A DNA stretch of 64,000 nt. It comes from Bacteroides faecis MAJ27 (GTDB lineage: Bacteria; Bacteroidota; Bacteroidia; Bacteroidales; Bacteroidaceae). The translations under genes were made by a program, and so were the position numbers. The notes below the pieces were generated by a model, which ran no database searches, had not been told where the DNA came from, and saw nothing but the letters and a program-made list of their open reading frames with translations. How positions within the stretch are numbered: position 1 is the stretch's first letter; the number at the start of each line of letters is the position of its first letter. The stretch lies in contig NZ_FNNN01000018.1 in assembly GCF_900106755.1 (NCBI RefSeq), positions 62,001 through 126,000 of the forward strand, in the 5' to 3' direction. Shown in pieces: positions 49,876-59,194 of this stretch.

Positions 49876-50940
49876 ATGAAAATAGGAGATAAAGTACGCT
49901 TCCTCAGTGAGGTAGGCGGTGGAGTCGTAACAGGATTCAAAGGAAAAGATTTTGTATTGGTAGAAGATGCGGATGGTTTTGACATTCCGATGCCGATACG
50001 TGAATGTGTCGTGATTGAAGCGGATGATTATAATATAAAGCGTAAACCCGGTGCGACAGCTCCGAAGCAGGAGGAACCTGTGAAACCGGTAAAACCGGAA
50101 ATGCCGGTTATACAACGCCAGCCGGAGGTGCGTGGCGGAGATACGCTGAATGTGTTTTTGGCTTATGTGCCCGAAGATGCCAAGGCGATGATGACTACTC
50201 CTTTTGAAGCCTATCTGGTGAATGACAGCAACTATTATCTGTACTACACATATTTGAGTGCGGAGGGAAAGGCCTGGAACAATCGCTCGCATGGACTGGT
50301 AGAACCGAATACCAAACTGCTATTGGAAGAGTTTACCAAAGATGTGTTGAATGAGATGGAACGGGTAGCTGTCCAGCTGATCGCTTTCAAAGACGGAAAG
50401 CCTGCTGCCATCAAACCTGCCGTTAGTGTGGAGCTGCGGATCGATACGGTGAAATTCTATAAACTGCATACGTTCAGTGCTTCCGACTTCTTCGAAGAAC
50501 CTGCTTTGATTTATGATATTGTGAAAGATGATGTGCCTGCCAAGCAGGTATATGTATCGGCAGAAGAGATTCAGTCGGCTTTATTGCAGAAAAAGTTTGT
50601 CGATAAACCGAAGTCACAGCCTATTGTAAAGCCGAATCACGGTCAAGGCGGGAGAAATGGAATTATTGAAATCGATCTTCATATCGATTCTTTGTTGGAT
50701 GATACGAAAGGCATGAGTAACAGTGAAATACTGAACTATCAGCTGGATAAATTCCGGGAAGTGATAGAAGCCAATAAAGATAAGCGTGAACAGAAAATTG
50801 TGTTTATCCACGGAAAAGGAGACGGAGTACTGAGGAAAGCTATTCTTGATGAGTTGAAACGGAAGCACAGCAATTACCGTTATCAGGATGCGTCTTTTCA
50901 GGAATATGGTTTCGGAGCTACTATGGTAACTATTAAATAA
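49876..50940 (+). CDS. DUF2027/Smr-domain protein
   Basis: 354 residues. An N-terminal SH3-like barrel ([34 protein letters not shown]), a Pro/Lys-rich linker (residues 60-85), a beta domain ([27 protein letters not shown]) and a C-terminal Smr domain ([24 protein letters not shown], then [16 protein letters not shown]). Smr domains of MutS2 and similar proteins nick DNA or RNA, for example on collided ribosomes; HGxGxG is intact. A link to RNA or ribosome rescue is inference from the domain. A TATCTTTG -7 box lies at 49828-49835. Confidence 0.88.
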
Positions 50941-50993
50941 TATCGGTATACTTGCCGGAATACAGTCTGACAGGTGGGATGAGATAAAAAAAG

Positions 50994-51030
50994 AAGGGTG
51001 GGGAGCTCAGTCGGCCTCCACCCTTTCTCT
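50994..51030 (+). terminator. Terminator after the DUF2027 gene
   Basis: AAGGGTGG / CCACCCTT (50994-51001 and 51018-51025) around a 16-base loop, followed by TCTCTTATT, between convergent genes. Confidence 0.7.
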
Positions 51031-51063
51031 TATTATATAATTCAGTCTGAAGGAATATTGCTG

Positions 51064-51672
51064 TTAAAATGATATTGAGCAAAGAAAGGTGACCAGAAAT
51101 GGGACACTGAAATCAACGACAAAACCATGAAAGATAGAAATGATTACGAATTCTTTTCCGGAACATCGGGTGATAATAGGAAGAGTAGTGTCCATGGTGG
51201 TAGCTCCGCCTACGGAGATAGGAGCCAGTTTACCGAAATACTTCACAAGTAACGGGGCACCCAGCAATGCTATAATTTCACGCATGATATTGGATAGCAA
51301 TGCGATTGTTCCTAATTCCGGGCCTTTATATTCGGTGATGAATATACTGGAGAGGGAATAGTAACCAAATCCGGCTCCCACTGCCATACAGTCTAAAGAG
51401 GTTCTTTGACTCATGAAAATCCCCGCTACGGCACAACCTGCCAGCGTTCCCAGTATCGTCATGACAGGAAGAAACATCAGGCGGGGATTCAGGGAACGGA
51501 AACTTTTCAGTGTATTGGGGTCATTACCGATACTGATGCCTACGCAGAACATCAGTCCGCAGAGGGCATAATAACTTAGTTTGCTATCGGTAAAGTCATA
51601 AGGAATCAGATGGTAAAATCCACAAAGAGTACCAATGATAAAAAATGAGACGATAATCAGACTTCCTTTCAT
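51064..51672 (-). CDS. LysO-type exporter, C-terminal part as separate gene
   Basis: 202 residues from ATG 51670-51672 (MKGSLIIVSFFIIGTLCGFY). About five to six membrane helices carry the LysO/DUF340 core: LCGLMFCVGISIGNDP, GAGFGYYSLSSIFITEYKGPELGTIALLSNIMREIIALL and the Gly/Thr-rich SVGGATTMDTTLPI. In E. coli LysO (a lysine/thialysine exporter) this forms the second half of one protein; here it is a separate gene overlapping its partner by 4 bp (ATGA). Both parts are needed, by inference. Confidence 0.88.
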   Translation of the reverse strand: MKGSLIIVSFFIIGTLCGFYHLIPYDFTDSKLSYYALCGLMFCVGISIGNDPNTLKSFRSLNPRLMFLPVMTILGTLAGCAVAGIFMSQRTSLDCMAVGAGFGYYSLSSIFITEYKGPELGTIALLSNIMREIIALLGAPLLVKYFGKLAPISVGGATTMDTTLPIITRCSGKEFVIISIFHGFVVDFSVPFLVTFLCSISF

Positions 51673-51956
51673 GCTTCTGTCTCCTTTCTCCTGTTTCTTA
51701 TATATAACAGGTACCAGAGTCCCCATGCACACAGGACACTGCCAGTCACTGCTGCCAGTGTGATAATGATTGCTTCGAGTCCCAATGTATGTAATCCTTT
51801 GATGATAGCCTCGTTTCCTCCCACATCAATTCCGAGGAGAAAGAGCAGGGTCCATATCAGGAGAGTGATTATCTTATGTATCCATAATAGCCTTTTATTA
51901 CGCAACAGGTAGCCGACGAGCATCCCGGTTAGCATAATTCCAATGATAATAAACAT
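51669..51956 (-). CDS. LysO-type exporter, N-terminal part as separate gene
   Basis: 95 residues with three hydrophobic segments: MFIIIGIMLTGMLVGYLLRNKRLLWIHKIITLLIWTLLFLLGIDVGGNEAIIKGLHTLGL. This corresponds to the first about 95 residues of single-chain LysO. Its last codons overlap the next start (ATGA), tying translation of the two parts together. A near-consensus TACCTTCG box at 51985-51992 (minus strand) is the likely promoter. A frameshift is not needed: the pair is a natural split seen widely in Bacteroidetes. Confidence 0.87.
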   Translation of the reverse strand: MFIIIGIMLTGMLVGYLLRNKRLLWIHKIITLLIWTLLFLLGIDVGGNEAIIKGLHTLGLEAIIITLAAVTGSVLCAWGLWYLLYIRNRRKETEA

Positions 51957-52001
51957 AGTAAAACGTCAGTTTTTGATTTTGCTGCGAAGGTAGTAAAATA
52001 G

Positions 52002-53018
52002 TTAACGCTGCCATGTCCTGATCCGTACTTTTTTACTGACTTCCGTGCTGATTCCTACCATTCCGGTACCTCCATGTACATTACTGGGGTATCTGATGGG
52101 TTCGTTGATCGTTTCATCGTAAACATCAGAATCTACTAAATTGAGAGCTTTCAGGTAGTAATATTCCGTTTCTGTGATGCTTAATAAACGGATGATGACA
52201 TCCAATGAATCATAATATCCATATCCGTCGGAACCAGAACTGCTATTAACACTGGGACTGTTGTAAACCGTCATGGTGTAGGATGAGTTTCTGAACCGTG
52301 AATCATCAAACACGCCGTAAATGTTTTTGGCTGTGTCGAATAGTCCGTTGTCTTCGTCATCTCCTGTTGACGGTTGTCCGTCTGTCAGCACAACATCTTC
52401 GCGACCGATAAATGAATAGCCAAGCTGTCTTGTCCAATAAATATAGTCCTCTCCTCCTTCCTCATGGTTGTATCCCCATAGTGTCAATTGCTTGTCTACT
52501 ACTATACGGTAGTAATTCTCTTCGTTGGGACGATCGCGGAAAGTAATTTTGTAACGCATGTAGTCTTGAGTGAAGCCATTTTGTGTTAAGGGGACAGTGA
52601 GCGTATCAATGTTTTCTATTTCATCAAGACGCTGTGGCACGGTAACTTCTGCCCAGGCATGATATTTTCCGTCATCTGTAAGGGCATCGATGCGTACCAC
52701 GTCACCGGGAGAAAATGTCCCGTTCATGTTGAAACGGCATTGCTGGTCATAATCTGTTTCCGGAGGGAGAGGACGCAGGGTCTCTCTGATTTGTCCGTTG
52801 ACGCGCACTTCAACTGTGGCATTTTCAATGTGGGTGCTATTGTCTTTTCCCGTAAGGTTGAGAAATAAGACATTGGTCAGGCTGTCGGCATTGATAAAGG
52901 CATTCATTACCAACTTGGGAGGATTATCTTTTATATTAAAAGGAAGCTCGTTCTCACAAGATACTGTTGACAGTATGATAACTAATAGGATAAGTGGATG
53001 ATATGTATAAGTTCTCAT
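52002..53018 (-). CDS. DUF4249-family lipoprotein
   Basis: 338 residues; the signal peptide ends at Cys21 (LSTVSC) with ENELPF following. The beta-rich body shows the family start FNIKDNPPKLVMNAFINADSLTNVLFLNLTG and ends with an acidic, Gly-rich surface region. DUF4249 proteins are coded directly after TonB-dependent receptors in Bacteroidetes and are thought to be their outer-leaflet partners, replacing SusD. It is the last gene of the ECF-FecR-TonB operon, 6 bp after the receptor gene. Confidence 0.87.
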   Translation of the reverse strand: MRTYTYHPLILLVIILSTVSCENELPFNIKDNPPKLVMNAFINADSLTNVLFLNLTGKDNSTHIENATVEVRVNGQIRETLRPLPPETDYDQQCRFNMNGTFSPGDVVRIDALTDDGKYHAWAEVTVPQRLDEIENIDTLTVPLTQNGFTQDYMRYKITFRDRPNEENYYRIVVDKQLTLWGYNHEEGGEDYIYWTRQLGYSFIGREDVVLTDGQPSTGDDEDNGLFDTAKNIYGVFDDSRFRNSSYTMTVYNSPSVNSSSGSDGYGYYDSLDVIIRLLSITETEYYYLKALNLVDSDVYDETINEPIRYPSNVHGGTGMVGISTEVSKKVRIRTWQR

Positions 53019-53024
53019 GTTGGT

Positions 53025-55718
53025 TCAGAATTTATAAGTGTAGGTAAAAGACGGAATACAGGGCAATAGGGTGTATTTTTTGATGACGGCTTTTCCATCA
53101 TAATTATATGCACGGTATACCCATGCCGGATTCATGGAGTTGTATGCATTATATAAGCTAATATTCCAGATACGCATTCCGTGTTTGGTCTTTCTGTTGA
53201 AATTGATTCCTATATTCAGTCGGTGGCTTGCCGGTAACCGGTAATTATTGCGATGTTCTACATAATTAGATTCTCCGATATTGGGAGAGTTGTTGTAAGC
53301 AGGATTGTAGTAGTCCTCGTATCCTGGAGTATAACCATTGTTTGCCCCATTGCCGGGACGGATTATGGCGGTCTTTTCTTCGGGAATGGTACTTGTCCCT
53401 CCCGTATAAAACACCCATGAAGCACCGATGTCAATGCGTTCGTTGAATTTATGATTGACTGTCAGGTTTATGTTGTGGCGGCGGTCGTATTTGTATGGAA
53501 AACGTTCTCCATTGTTTATGCCGCCTTTGGCAAATTTGCGGTCGCTTTTGGATAAGGTGTATGACAGCCATCCTGTTGTCTTTCCAAGTGTTTTCTGTGC
53601 CATTAACTCAATTCCTACCGAGCGGCCTTTCCCCATTTCCACTTTGTTTTCCCATCCGGTGGAGGACCCGAAGAAGCTGACTCCATCCTTATATTCCAGC
53701 ACATTGCGCATATCCTTGTAATATCCTTCCACCGAGAATTCCCAACCTTTAATTCCTGTATAATATCCTCCCAGAGAATATTGATGAGATTGCATCGGCT
53801 TTATTTCTTTTGTTACAGGAACCCACAAATCAGTCGGCATAGCTATCGGCATGGATGAAAGTAAATGTACATACTGACTCATTTTGGTATAAGATGCTTT
53901 TAGCGTTATGTCATCCGTCAGTTGATAACGGGCTGATATGCGTGGCTGTAGCGAAAAATAGCTTTGTTTTTGTACATGAAATAAAGAAAAATGCAGTCCG
54001 AGATTCAGGCGGAGGCGACTGCTGATCTTTAGGTTATCTTCTGCATAGGCGGATACTTCGTGTGCGTAAATCCGGCTATTATTCATGTTATGGTAAGTGG
54101 TGTCACGGTATGTCTGATCATCTGTCCTGTCAGAAATCTTGGAAGTCATTACTTCCGGACGGAAACGATGATAGATGTATCCGGTACCAAACTTGACATG
54201 ATGTACGGGCGAGGGGTTGTAATCAAAGTCTATCTGATAGTTCCAGTCGTTAATGCCGGAGCGGTAATCGGAAGAATACCGGTTGGTAAAGGTTTCGTCA
54301 TTGCCGAGAGCATATTGATTGCTCGTATATGCGTTAATGTCGAATAAGTAGTTGTTGTAAGAAACGGTTGTATTGCTAAACAGACGGTTATTGAAAATAT
54401 AGTTCCATCTGGCGGAAATGATTGTGTTCCCCCAATTCATCTTACTGCCGTCCTTATAATCTGTATTGCTGTCGTAGTCAGCAGCAAAATGGTCTTTTCC
54501 ATTGTAAGCACTTAAATAGAGGCGGCTTCGGTCGGAAAATTTATGGTTGATCTTTGCATTGATATCATAAAAGTAATAACTGTATTTCTCGTCATCGGGC
54601 ATGAATGGTTTGGCTATTAAATCTGCATACGAACGTCTTGCGGATATGTTGAATGACGTTTTGTCTTTCACGATCGGCCCTTCCAGATTTATCTTGCTGG
54701 TCAGTAAGCCGATACTGAGTGTTCCATGATACTTTTTCATATCTCCATCATTGGTTCGTACATCAATGACAGAGGAGAGACGCCCGCCAAAACGTGCAGG
54801 AAAGGAACTTTTAAACAGAGTAACCTTTTTGATAGCTTCGGGGGTAAAGACGGAAAAGAATCCGAACATATGATCTACGTTATATACCGGGGTCCCGTCA
54901 AGTAATATCAGATTTTGGTCAGGACTGCCACCGCGTATGTATAATCCCGCCGAACCGTCTACGCCTGCCTGTACTCCGGGCATTAACTGGATAGCTTTCA
55001 TTACATCTGCTTCTCCCAGTATGCTTGGAGTGTTCTTGATCTGAACCATTGGTATTTCAATTGATCCCATCTGTGTAGCTACTGTACCTGCTTCTGCTTT
55101 ATCCGAAACGACTACTACTTCCTGTAATTGTGCGTTTCCTCTCATACGGATATTCAATAGTGTATCTTGTGAGAGAGTGAATTTATGTGTCTCTGTGGCG
55201 TATCCCAAATAGGAGAAACGTAATTCCGTTTCTCCTTCGGGTAAAGTAATACTATAAAAGCCGTAAGGATTGGTAGTAGTGCCTTGATATTGATGACTCT
55301 CAATGATATTAGTACCAATCAACGTCTCGGAAGACGTTCCGTCGGTAACATATCCGCTGATAGTAAACTTGCGGCTTACCGGCTTTTGCTTTTTCTTCTT
55401 TTGCAGGAGGATATAGCGCTCGGAGAACTGATAACTTATCGGTTCATCTTTGAATACGAGATCCAATATTTCATGCAAAGGCATATCTTTCACTTTCAGG
55501 TTGATTTTATGACTGATGTTGATTTCTTCGCCATAGATAAAGGAATATCCTGTCGAGTTCTCGATCCGCTTAACGAACTCCTTCAATGTAGCATTTCGCA
55601 GCGTGAGCGTGAGTCGGGCATTGGCTTTTTGTGCGTATGCCTGTGCAGTGATAAGGATCACCATACCTATCAGAACGAGTGTTCTGACAGGCAGGTGTCC
55701 TTGAGGAATAGTTTTCAT
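53025..55718 (-). CDS. TonB-dependent receptor with STN signalling domain
   Basis: 897-residue outer-membrane receptor. After the signal peptide (ending near AYAQ) comes a secretin/TonB STN domain (residues about 35-105; LKEFVKRIENSTGYSFIYGEE), which talks to the FecR protein. Then comes a carboxypeptidase-regulatory-like beta domain (about 118-205), the plug (IKNTPSILGEADVMKAIQLMPGVQ) with LYIRGGSPDQNLILLDGTPVYN, and a 22-strand barrel ending ...FTYTYKF with the terminal aromatic. It imports an unknown ligand using TonB energy. The start codon follows the fecR stop codon with no base between. Confidence 0.95.
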   Translation of the reverse strand: MKTIPQGHLPVRTLVLIGMVILITAQAYAQKANARLTLTLRNATLKEFVKRIENSTGYSFIYGEEINISHKINLKVKDMPLHEILDLVFKDEPISYQFSERYILLQKKKKQKPVSRKFTISGYVTDGTSSETLIGTNIIESHQYQGTTTNPYGFYSITLPEGETELRFSYLGYATETHKFTLSQDTLLNIRMRGNAQLQEVVVVSDKAEAGTVATQMGSIEIPMVQIKNTPSILGEADVMKAIQLMPGVQAGVDGSAGLYIRGGSPDQNLILLDGTPVYNVDHMFGFFSVFTPEAIKKVTLFKSSFPARFGGRLSSVIDVRTNDGDMKKYHGTLSIGLLTSKINLEGPIVKDKTSFNISARRSYADLIAKPFMPDDEKYSYYFYDINAKINHKFSDRSRLYLSAYNGKDHFAADYDSNTDYKDGSKMNWGNTIISARWNYIFNNRLFSNTTVSYNNYLFDINAYTSNQYALGNDETFTNRYSSDYRSGINDWNYQIDFDYNPSPVHHVKFGTGYIYHRFRPEVMTSKISDRTDDQTYRDTTYHNMNNSRIYAHEVSAYAEDNLKISSRLRLNLGLHFSLFHVQKQSYFSLQPRISARYQLTDDITLKASYTKMSQYVHLLSSMPIAMPTDLWVPVTKEIKPMQSHQYSLGGYYTGIKGWEFSVEGYYKDMRNVLEYKDGVSFFGSSTGWENKVEMGKGRSVGIELMAQKTLGKTTGWLSYTLSKSDRKFAKGGINNGERFPYKYDRRHNINLTVNHKFNERIDIGASWVFYTGGTSTIPEEKTAIIRPGNGANNGYTPGYEDYYNPAYNNSPNIGESNYVEHRNNYRLPASHRLNIGINFNRKTKHGMRIWNISLYNAYNSMNPAWVYRAYNYDGKAVIKKYTLLPCIPSFTYTYKF

Positions 55719-56594
55719 TTAGTCTAGTTTTGGAGTAATAGTAATCTGTTGAGTGTTTCGTGAATAGTTAAAATAACCGGCATTGTGCAATACAGACAAA
55801 ATCGTTTCCAGATCTTCTCCATTGCGGAATCGTGCTGTGACCCGATAATTTCGCAAGGTGGAATCGGTGATGTGGATAGTTGTTCCGAACGAGTTGGACA
55901 GTTCGCGGGCAATCTCCTGTAGAGGTAGATCGTCGAATATAAACTCTCCGTGGCGCCAGGAAATTTCGTCTCCGGCATTTTCCAGTACCTTGCAGGTAAG
56001 CTTTTGTTCCACCTTATTATATATAGCTACTTCGTTTGGTTTCAAAACCATGTGTACTGAGTTGTTTTTATTGCTGACCGCTACCGATCCCGTCAGTAAA
56101 GTCGTCTTTACATCCGGATTGTCAGGATAGGCATCGACATTAAAATGAGTACCCAATACTTGTACGTCAATCGTTTCAGTCTGCACTATAAACGGGTGTT
56201 TTTTGTTTTTGCTTACCTCAAAATAGGCTTCTCCGCTCAGCTCCACTTCCCGGTTATCCGATTTGAACTGTTTCGGATAGGAAAGGGAAGAATAGTGGTT
56301 TAGCGTGACAGAAGTACCGTCGGGCAGAAGGATGGTACGTGTTTCTGCCAGAGTGGTAACTGTCTGTATGGATGCCGGTTGCATATATAGATAAGCTGCC
56401 CATACCGATAGACAAAGTAAGACTACTGCTGCTGCCACAAATGTGCGTACCGGATATAACCGGCGATGATGGAATTTCAGCTTCTTCTCCAGTTGCGGAT
56501 AGCTGGATGCTGCTGAAAAACGTCCTCTCGGTGAGCGGGTGGAAGCTATGAGCTTGTTCAGTATTTCTTCTAATTCTCTATCGGTATATTTCAT
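55719..56594 (-). CDS. FecR-family anti-sigma regulator
   Basis: 291 residues from ATG 56592-56594 (MKYTDRELEEILNKL; the frame upstream is noise). A cytoplasmic N-terminus, one transmembrane segment (FVAAAVVLLCLSVWAAYLYM, about 49-68) and the periplasmic FecR domain (ETRTILLPDGTSVTLNHYSSLSYP; GEAYFEVSKNKKHPFIVQTETIDVQVLGTHFNV) plus DUF4974-like end (DDLPLQEIARELSNSFGTTIHITD). It senses ligand-loaded receptor through the STN domain and controls the ECF sigma factor coded two genes before. Its TAA is directly followed by the receptor ATG. Confidence 0.95.
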   Translation of the reverse strand: MKYTDRELEEILNKLIASTRSPRGRFSAASSYPQLEKKLKFHHRRLYPVRTFVAAAVVLLCLSVWAAYLYMQPASIQTVTTLAETRTILLPDGTSVTLNHYSSLSYPKQFKSDNREVELSGEAYFEVSKNKKHPFIVQTETIDVQVLGTHFNVDAYPDNPDVKTTLLTGSVAVSNKNNSVHMVLKPNEVAIYNKVEQKLTCKVLENAGDEISWRHGEFIFDDLPLQEIARELSNSFGTTIHITDSTLRNYRVTARFRNGEDLETILSVLHNAGYFNYSRNTQQITITPKLD

Positions 56595-56617
56595 ATTTTT
56601 TCTATTTAGCTTTCTTT

Positions 56618-57055
56618 CTACTTTCGTTTTAGCAGAATTGTCAGTTTGCTGATACCGCCCTCTTTCCATTGGGGAGTACAGGATAAGGTAACATTCTGTT
56701 GTTTCAGTATCATCTTTTGGGGATAAAACTTGATGGTGGTCATAGCTGATTTCTGTCCCGCCTTGATGGTTACTTTGTTTTCTGTCAGTTTCATGATAGG
56801 TGCCTGTCCCGCAGGAAGAGCAGGAGTAGTGAGCAATACTGTCCTGTCCTCTTTTGATTTGTCGGCAGCTATAATTTTAATCTGCAACTCACTTTCGGAT
56901 TGATTCTTGTCACACTCAATGGTTCGGGTGGATTTCTCAAATCCTACATAATCCTTGGGGAAGTTGTCATTGTCGTTGTTGCAGGAAAACAGACTCAGAC
57001 ATGTTGTTAAGAGGACAAAGAGCCCAACGTTTGTGTCATTAAACTTTTTCATCAT
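56618..57055 (-). CDS. Small lipoprotein between sigma factor and FecR
   Basis: 145 residues; the lipoprotein signal ends at Cys25 (SLFSC) and is followed by NNDNDNF. The mature part is a single beta-sandwich-like domain (YVGFEKSTRTIECDKNQSESELQIKIIAADKSKEDRTVLL; VTIKAGQKSAMTTIKFYPQ). It resembles the Calx-beta/DUF1735-like extracellular domains but I do not recognise a named family with certainty. It lies within the surface-signalling operon, 23 bp before fecR; a role as accessory substrate binder or signal modifier is inference. Confidence 0.7.
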   Translation of the reverse strand: MMKKFNDTNVGLFVLLTTCLSLFSCNNDNDNFPKDYVGFEKSTRTIECDKNQSESELQIKIIAADKSKEDRTVLLTTPALPAGQAPIMKLTENKVTIKAGQKSAMTTIKFYPQKMILKQQNVTLSCTPQWKEGGISKLTILLKRK

Positions 57056-57201
57056 TTCTGTCTTTTTTAGTGATTAATAGGTTTGTTTGCTGATAAAGAC
57101 AGGGGATTGACAGAAACTCCCTACGCACTTTTTGCAAATAAACGTTAATATAAAAAGAACCGGTTTAATAACGTGCCGCTGGGGGTAGTTGGCTGTTTTA
57201 A

Positions 57202-57750
57202 TCATCCACTTGACAGAATCATCTCTTTCAGTCGGGTAACAGCTTTCTGGAGTTGGGCATCCACCGTCTTTATGCTGATATCCAGTTCTTCCGCTACTTG
57301 TGCATAGCTTTGCTTCTCTTCACGAATACGGATAAATACTTCCCGACAACGTTCCGGAAGCCGGTCGAGCGCTTTCACATAAATTGCAAACAATTCTTCG
57401 CTGATTAATGACTCTTCCGGAGAATAGCTTTGTTCCTGTGGTTCCGGCAAAGAATCGGAATGAATGGTGGTGTACTTTGATTCTTTTTCCAGATAATTGA
57501 GAGAAGCGTTCTTGACCAGAATAAAACAATAGTCCTCGATGTTTTTTACATCAAGGAGGGTGTCGCGCTGCTTCCATAGTTTCAGGAAGATATCGAGCAC
57601 GATTTCCTGCGACCATTCTTCCTGTTTCACGTAATAATAGGCTATGCGGAAGAGTCGGTCGTAAGTCATGTTATAGAAGTCGCGGAAGGCTGTTTGTGAG
57701 TCCAGTTCCTTCATTTGCCGTAATAACTTTCTTACTTCTGATTCGGTCAT
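57202..57750 (-). CDS. ECF-type RNA polymerase sigma factor
   Basis: 182 residues with sigma region 2 (FRDFYNMTYDRLFRIAYYYVKQEEWSQEIVLDIFLKLWKQRD) and region 4 (LDRLPERCREVFIRIREEKQSYAQVAEELDISIKTVDAQLQKAVTRL). It belongs to the Bacteroidetes FecR-linked ECF family that drives outer-membrane uptake genes. The downstream order (lipoprotein, FecR, TonB receptor, DUF4249) makes this a cell-surface signalling system. The gene begins 18 bp after the hemW stop on the same strand and has no separate TAnnTTTG promoter in that gap. Confidence 0.95.
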   Translation of the reverse strand: MTESEVRKLLRQMKELDSQTAFRDFYNMTYDRLFRIAYYYVKQEEWSQEIVLDIFLKLWKQRDTLLDVKNIEDYCFILVKNASLNYLEKESKYTTIHSDSLPEPQEQSYSPEESLISEELFAIYVKALDRLPERCREVFIRIREEKQSYAQVAEELDISIKTVDAQLQKAVTRLKEMILSSG

Positions 57751-57768
57751 CAGCTGATCTTTAATATT

Positions 57769-58899
57769 TTAGTTAACCCAAAGCAAGTCGCTCATAATAC
57801 TGTCGGAGATGAAAATTCCTTCTCGTGTCAGGCGTAAGGCCCCTTCGTGCATTTCCAGTTTCCCATTTTCCAGATAGGGGGCAGACATCTTCCGGCAATA
57901 TTCCCACAGTTCATTACCGAACTCTTGTTTTAGTTTTTCTATAGGGGTACCCCATACGGTGCGTATGGTGGTAATGATAAATTCGTTGTAACGGGTCGTC
58001 TGATCCAGATTTTCTGTTTCAAAGTTACGCCGGTCTCCTTCTATACCTTTTATATATAGGTCGATGGAAGACACGTTCCATTCGCGTGTTGTTCCATTGA
58101 ACGAATGTGCAGACGGTCCGCAGCCCAGATATGGTATTCCTTTCCAGTACGAGGTATTGTGACGGGAGTATTTGCCGGGACGACAGAAATTGGATATTTC
58201 ATAATGCTCGTATCCCGCTTCCTGCAAATGTTCGATCAGCAGTGTAAAGAACTGTAAGCTGGAATCTTCATCTACTTCCTCTATCTGGTGCTGTTTCAAC
58301 ATATTATATATAGGTGTATCTTCTTCGTAAGTCAGATGGTAGGCGGAAATGTGCTCTACGTTCAGGCTGGTGGCTTGGCGGAGATCATTTTCCCAACGTT
58401 CTTTGGTTTCTCCGGGCAGTCCGTATATAAGGTCGATACTGATGTTTTGAAACCCTGCCTCTCTGCATCTGTGGACTGCCTCGATGGCTGTCCGGGAAGT
58501 ATGGCGGCGTTTCAGCAATTGGAGTGTCGTATCGTCGAATGTCTGTATTCCCATACTGATACGGTTGAATGGGAGGGAAGCGAGCATTTTCAGATAGTCC
58601 GGTGTCAAGTCATCGGGATTGGCTTCTAAGGTTATTTCCCGGCAATGTTCCATTCCATATTGTTCGCGGATGACATCAAATATAAGTATGAAATCTTCTT
58701 CTTCCAACTGGGACGGGGTACCTCCTCCGAAATAAATGGTTTCTACATATTCTCCTTTCAGGTATTTTTTTCGCATTTCCAGTTCACGGCAAAGGGCACG
58801 TACATAACGTGTCTTCAATTCGCTGCGGGTAGTGGAATAGAAATCGCAATAGATGCAGCGGGTTTTGCAAAAGGGAATATGAAGATAAATACCTGCCAT
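57769..58899 (-). CDS. hemW: Radical SAM heme chaperone HemW
   Basis: 376 residues with the radical SAM cysteines CKTRCIYCDFYS, the SAM-binding TIYFGGGTPSQLEEEDF, and the HemW-type NPDDLTPDYLKMLA and ISIDLIYGLPGETKERW segments, then a C-terminal HemN-like domain. Unlike true HemN, the first motif CxxxCxxC lacks the following fourth Cys, typical of HemW, which hands heme to membrane proteins. A TATTTTTG -7 box is at 58928-58935 (minus strand). The sigma-factor gene lies 18 bp downstream on the same strand. Confidence 0.93.
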   Translation of the reverse strand: MAGIYLHIPFCKTRCIYCDFYSTTRSELKTRYVRALCRELEMRKKYLKGEYVETIYFGGGTPSQLEEEDFILIFDVIREQYGMEHCREITLEANPDDLTPDYLKMLASLPFNRISMGIQTFDDTTLQLLKRRHTSRTAIEAVHRCREAGFQNISIDLIYGLPGETKERWENDLRQATSLNVEHISAYHLTYEEDTPIYNMLKQHQIEEVDEDSSLQFFTLLIEHLQEAGYEHYEISNFCRPGKYSRHNTSYWKGIPYLGCGPSAHSFNGTTREWNVSSIDLYIKGIEGDRRNFETENLDQTTRYNEFIITTIRTVWGTPIEKLKQEFGNELWEYCRKMSAPYLENGKLEMHEGALRLTREGIFISDSIMSDLLWVN

Positions 58900-59045
58900 A
58901 ATTGCATTGTTTAAGAGTTCTAGCTGGCAAAAATAAGGCTATTTATTGGATAACTTAGTATTTTTTCAGGCATTTGTTTGTTTTTGAGTCGTATTCCGGA
59001 ATTCGTTCTATAGTTGTTTCCCTTTAGTTCCACTATTGTTATCCT

Positions 59046-59069
59046 TTCGTTCCATAGCTGTGGAACGAA
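59046..59069. promoter_or_regulatory. Inverted repeat upstream of fusA2
   Basis: TTCGTTCCA / TGGAACGAA, 9-bp perfect arms with a 6-bp centre. The GTTCCA-TGGAAC core equals that of the last palindrome in the 36.3-kb array. Confidence 0.55.
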
Positions 59070-59154
59070 CCGACTGCTGTGACTTGAAGAAATGAAGTAT
59101 GCGATGGTGGATAATTAGGTATCGGGGGTGATTGTTTATTTTGTTCAATAAGGG

Positions 59155-59169
59155 GTTATGTTACATAAC
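59155..59169. promoter_or_regulatory. CRP-like palindrome upstream of the fusA2 promoter
   Basis: GTTATGTTACATAAC is a perfect dyad (7-bp arms, one central base). Its centre lies about 70 bp upstream of the predicted transcription start, a typical class I activator position. Confidence 0.55.
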
Positions 59170-59194
59170 ATTGTTTAGTAACACTGTCATAAAT

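Noticed and set aside
51064..51956. Frameshifted pseudogene of a single-chain LysO
   Set aside because: The two frames overlap by ATGA, each has a normal start and stop, and the same split is usual in Bacteroidetes.
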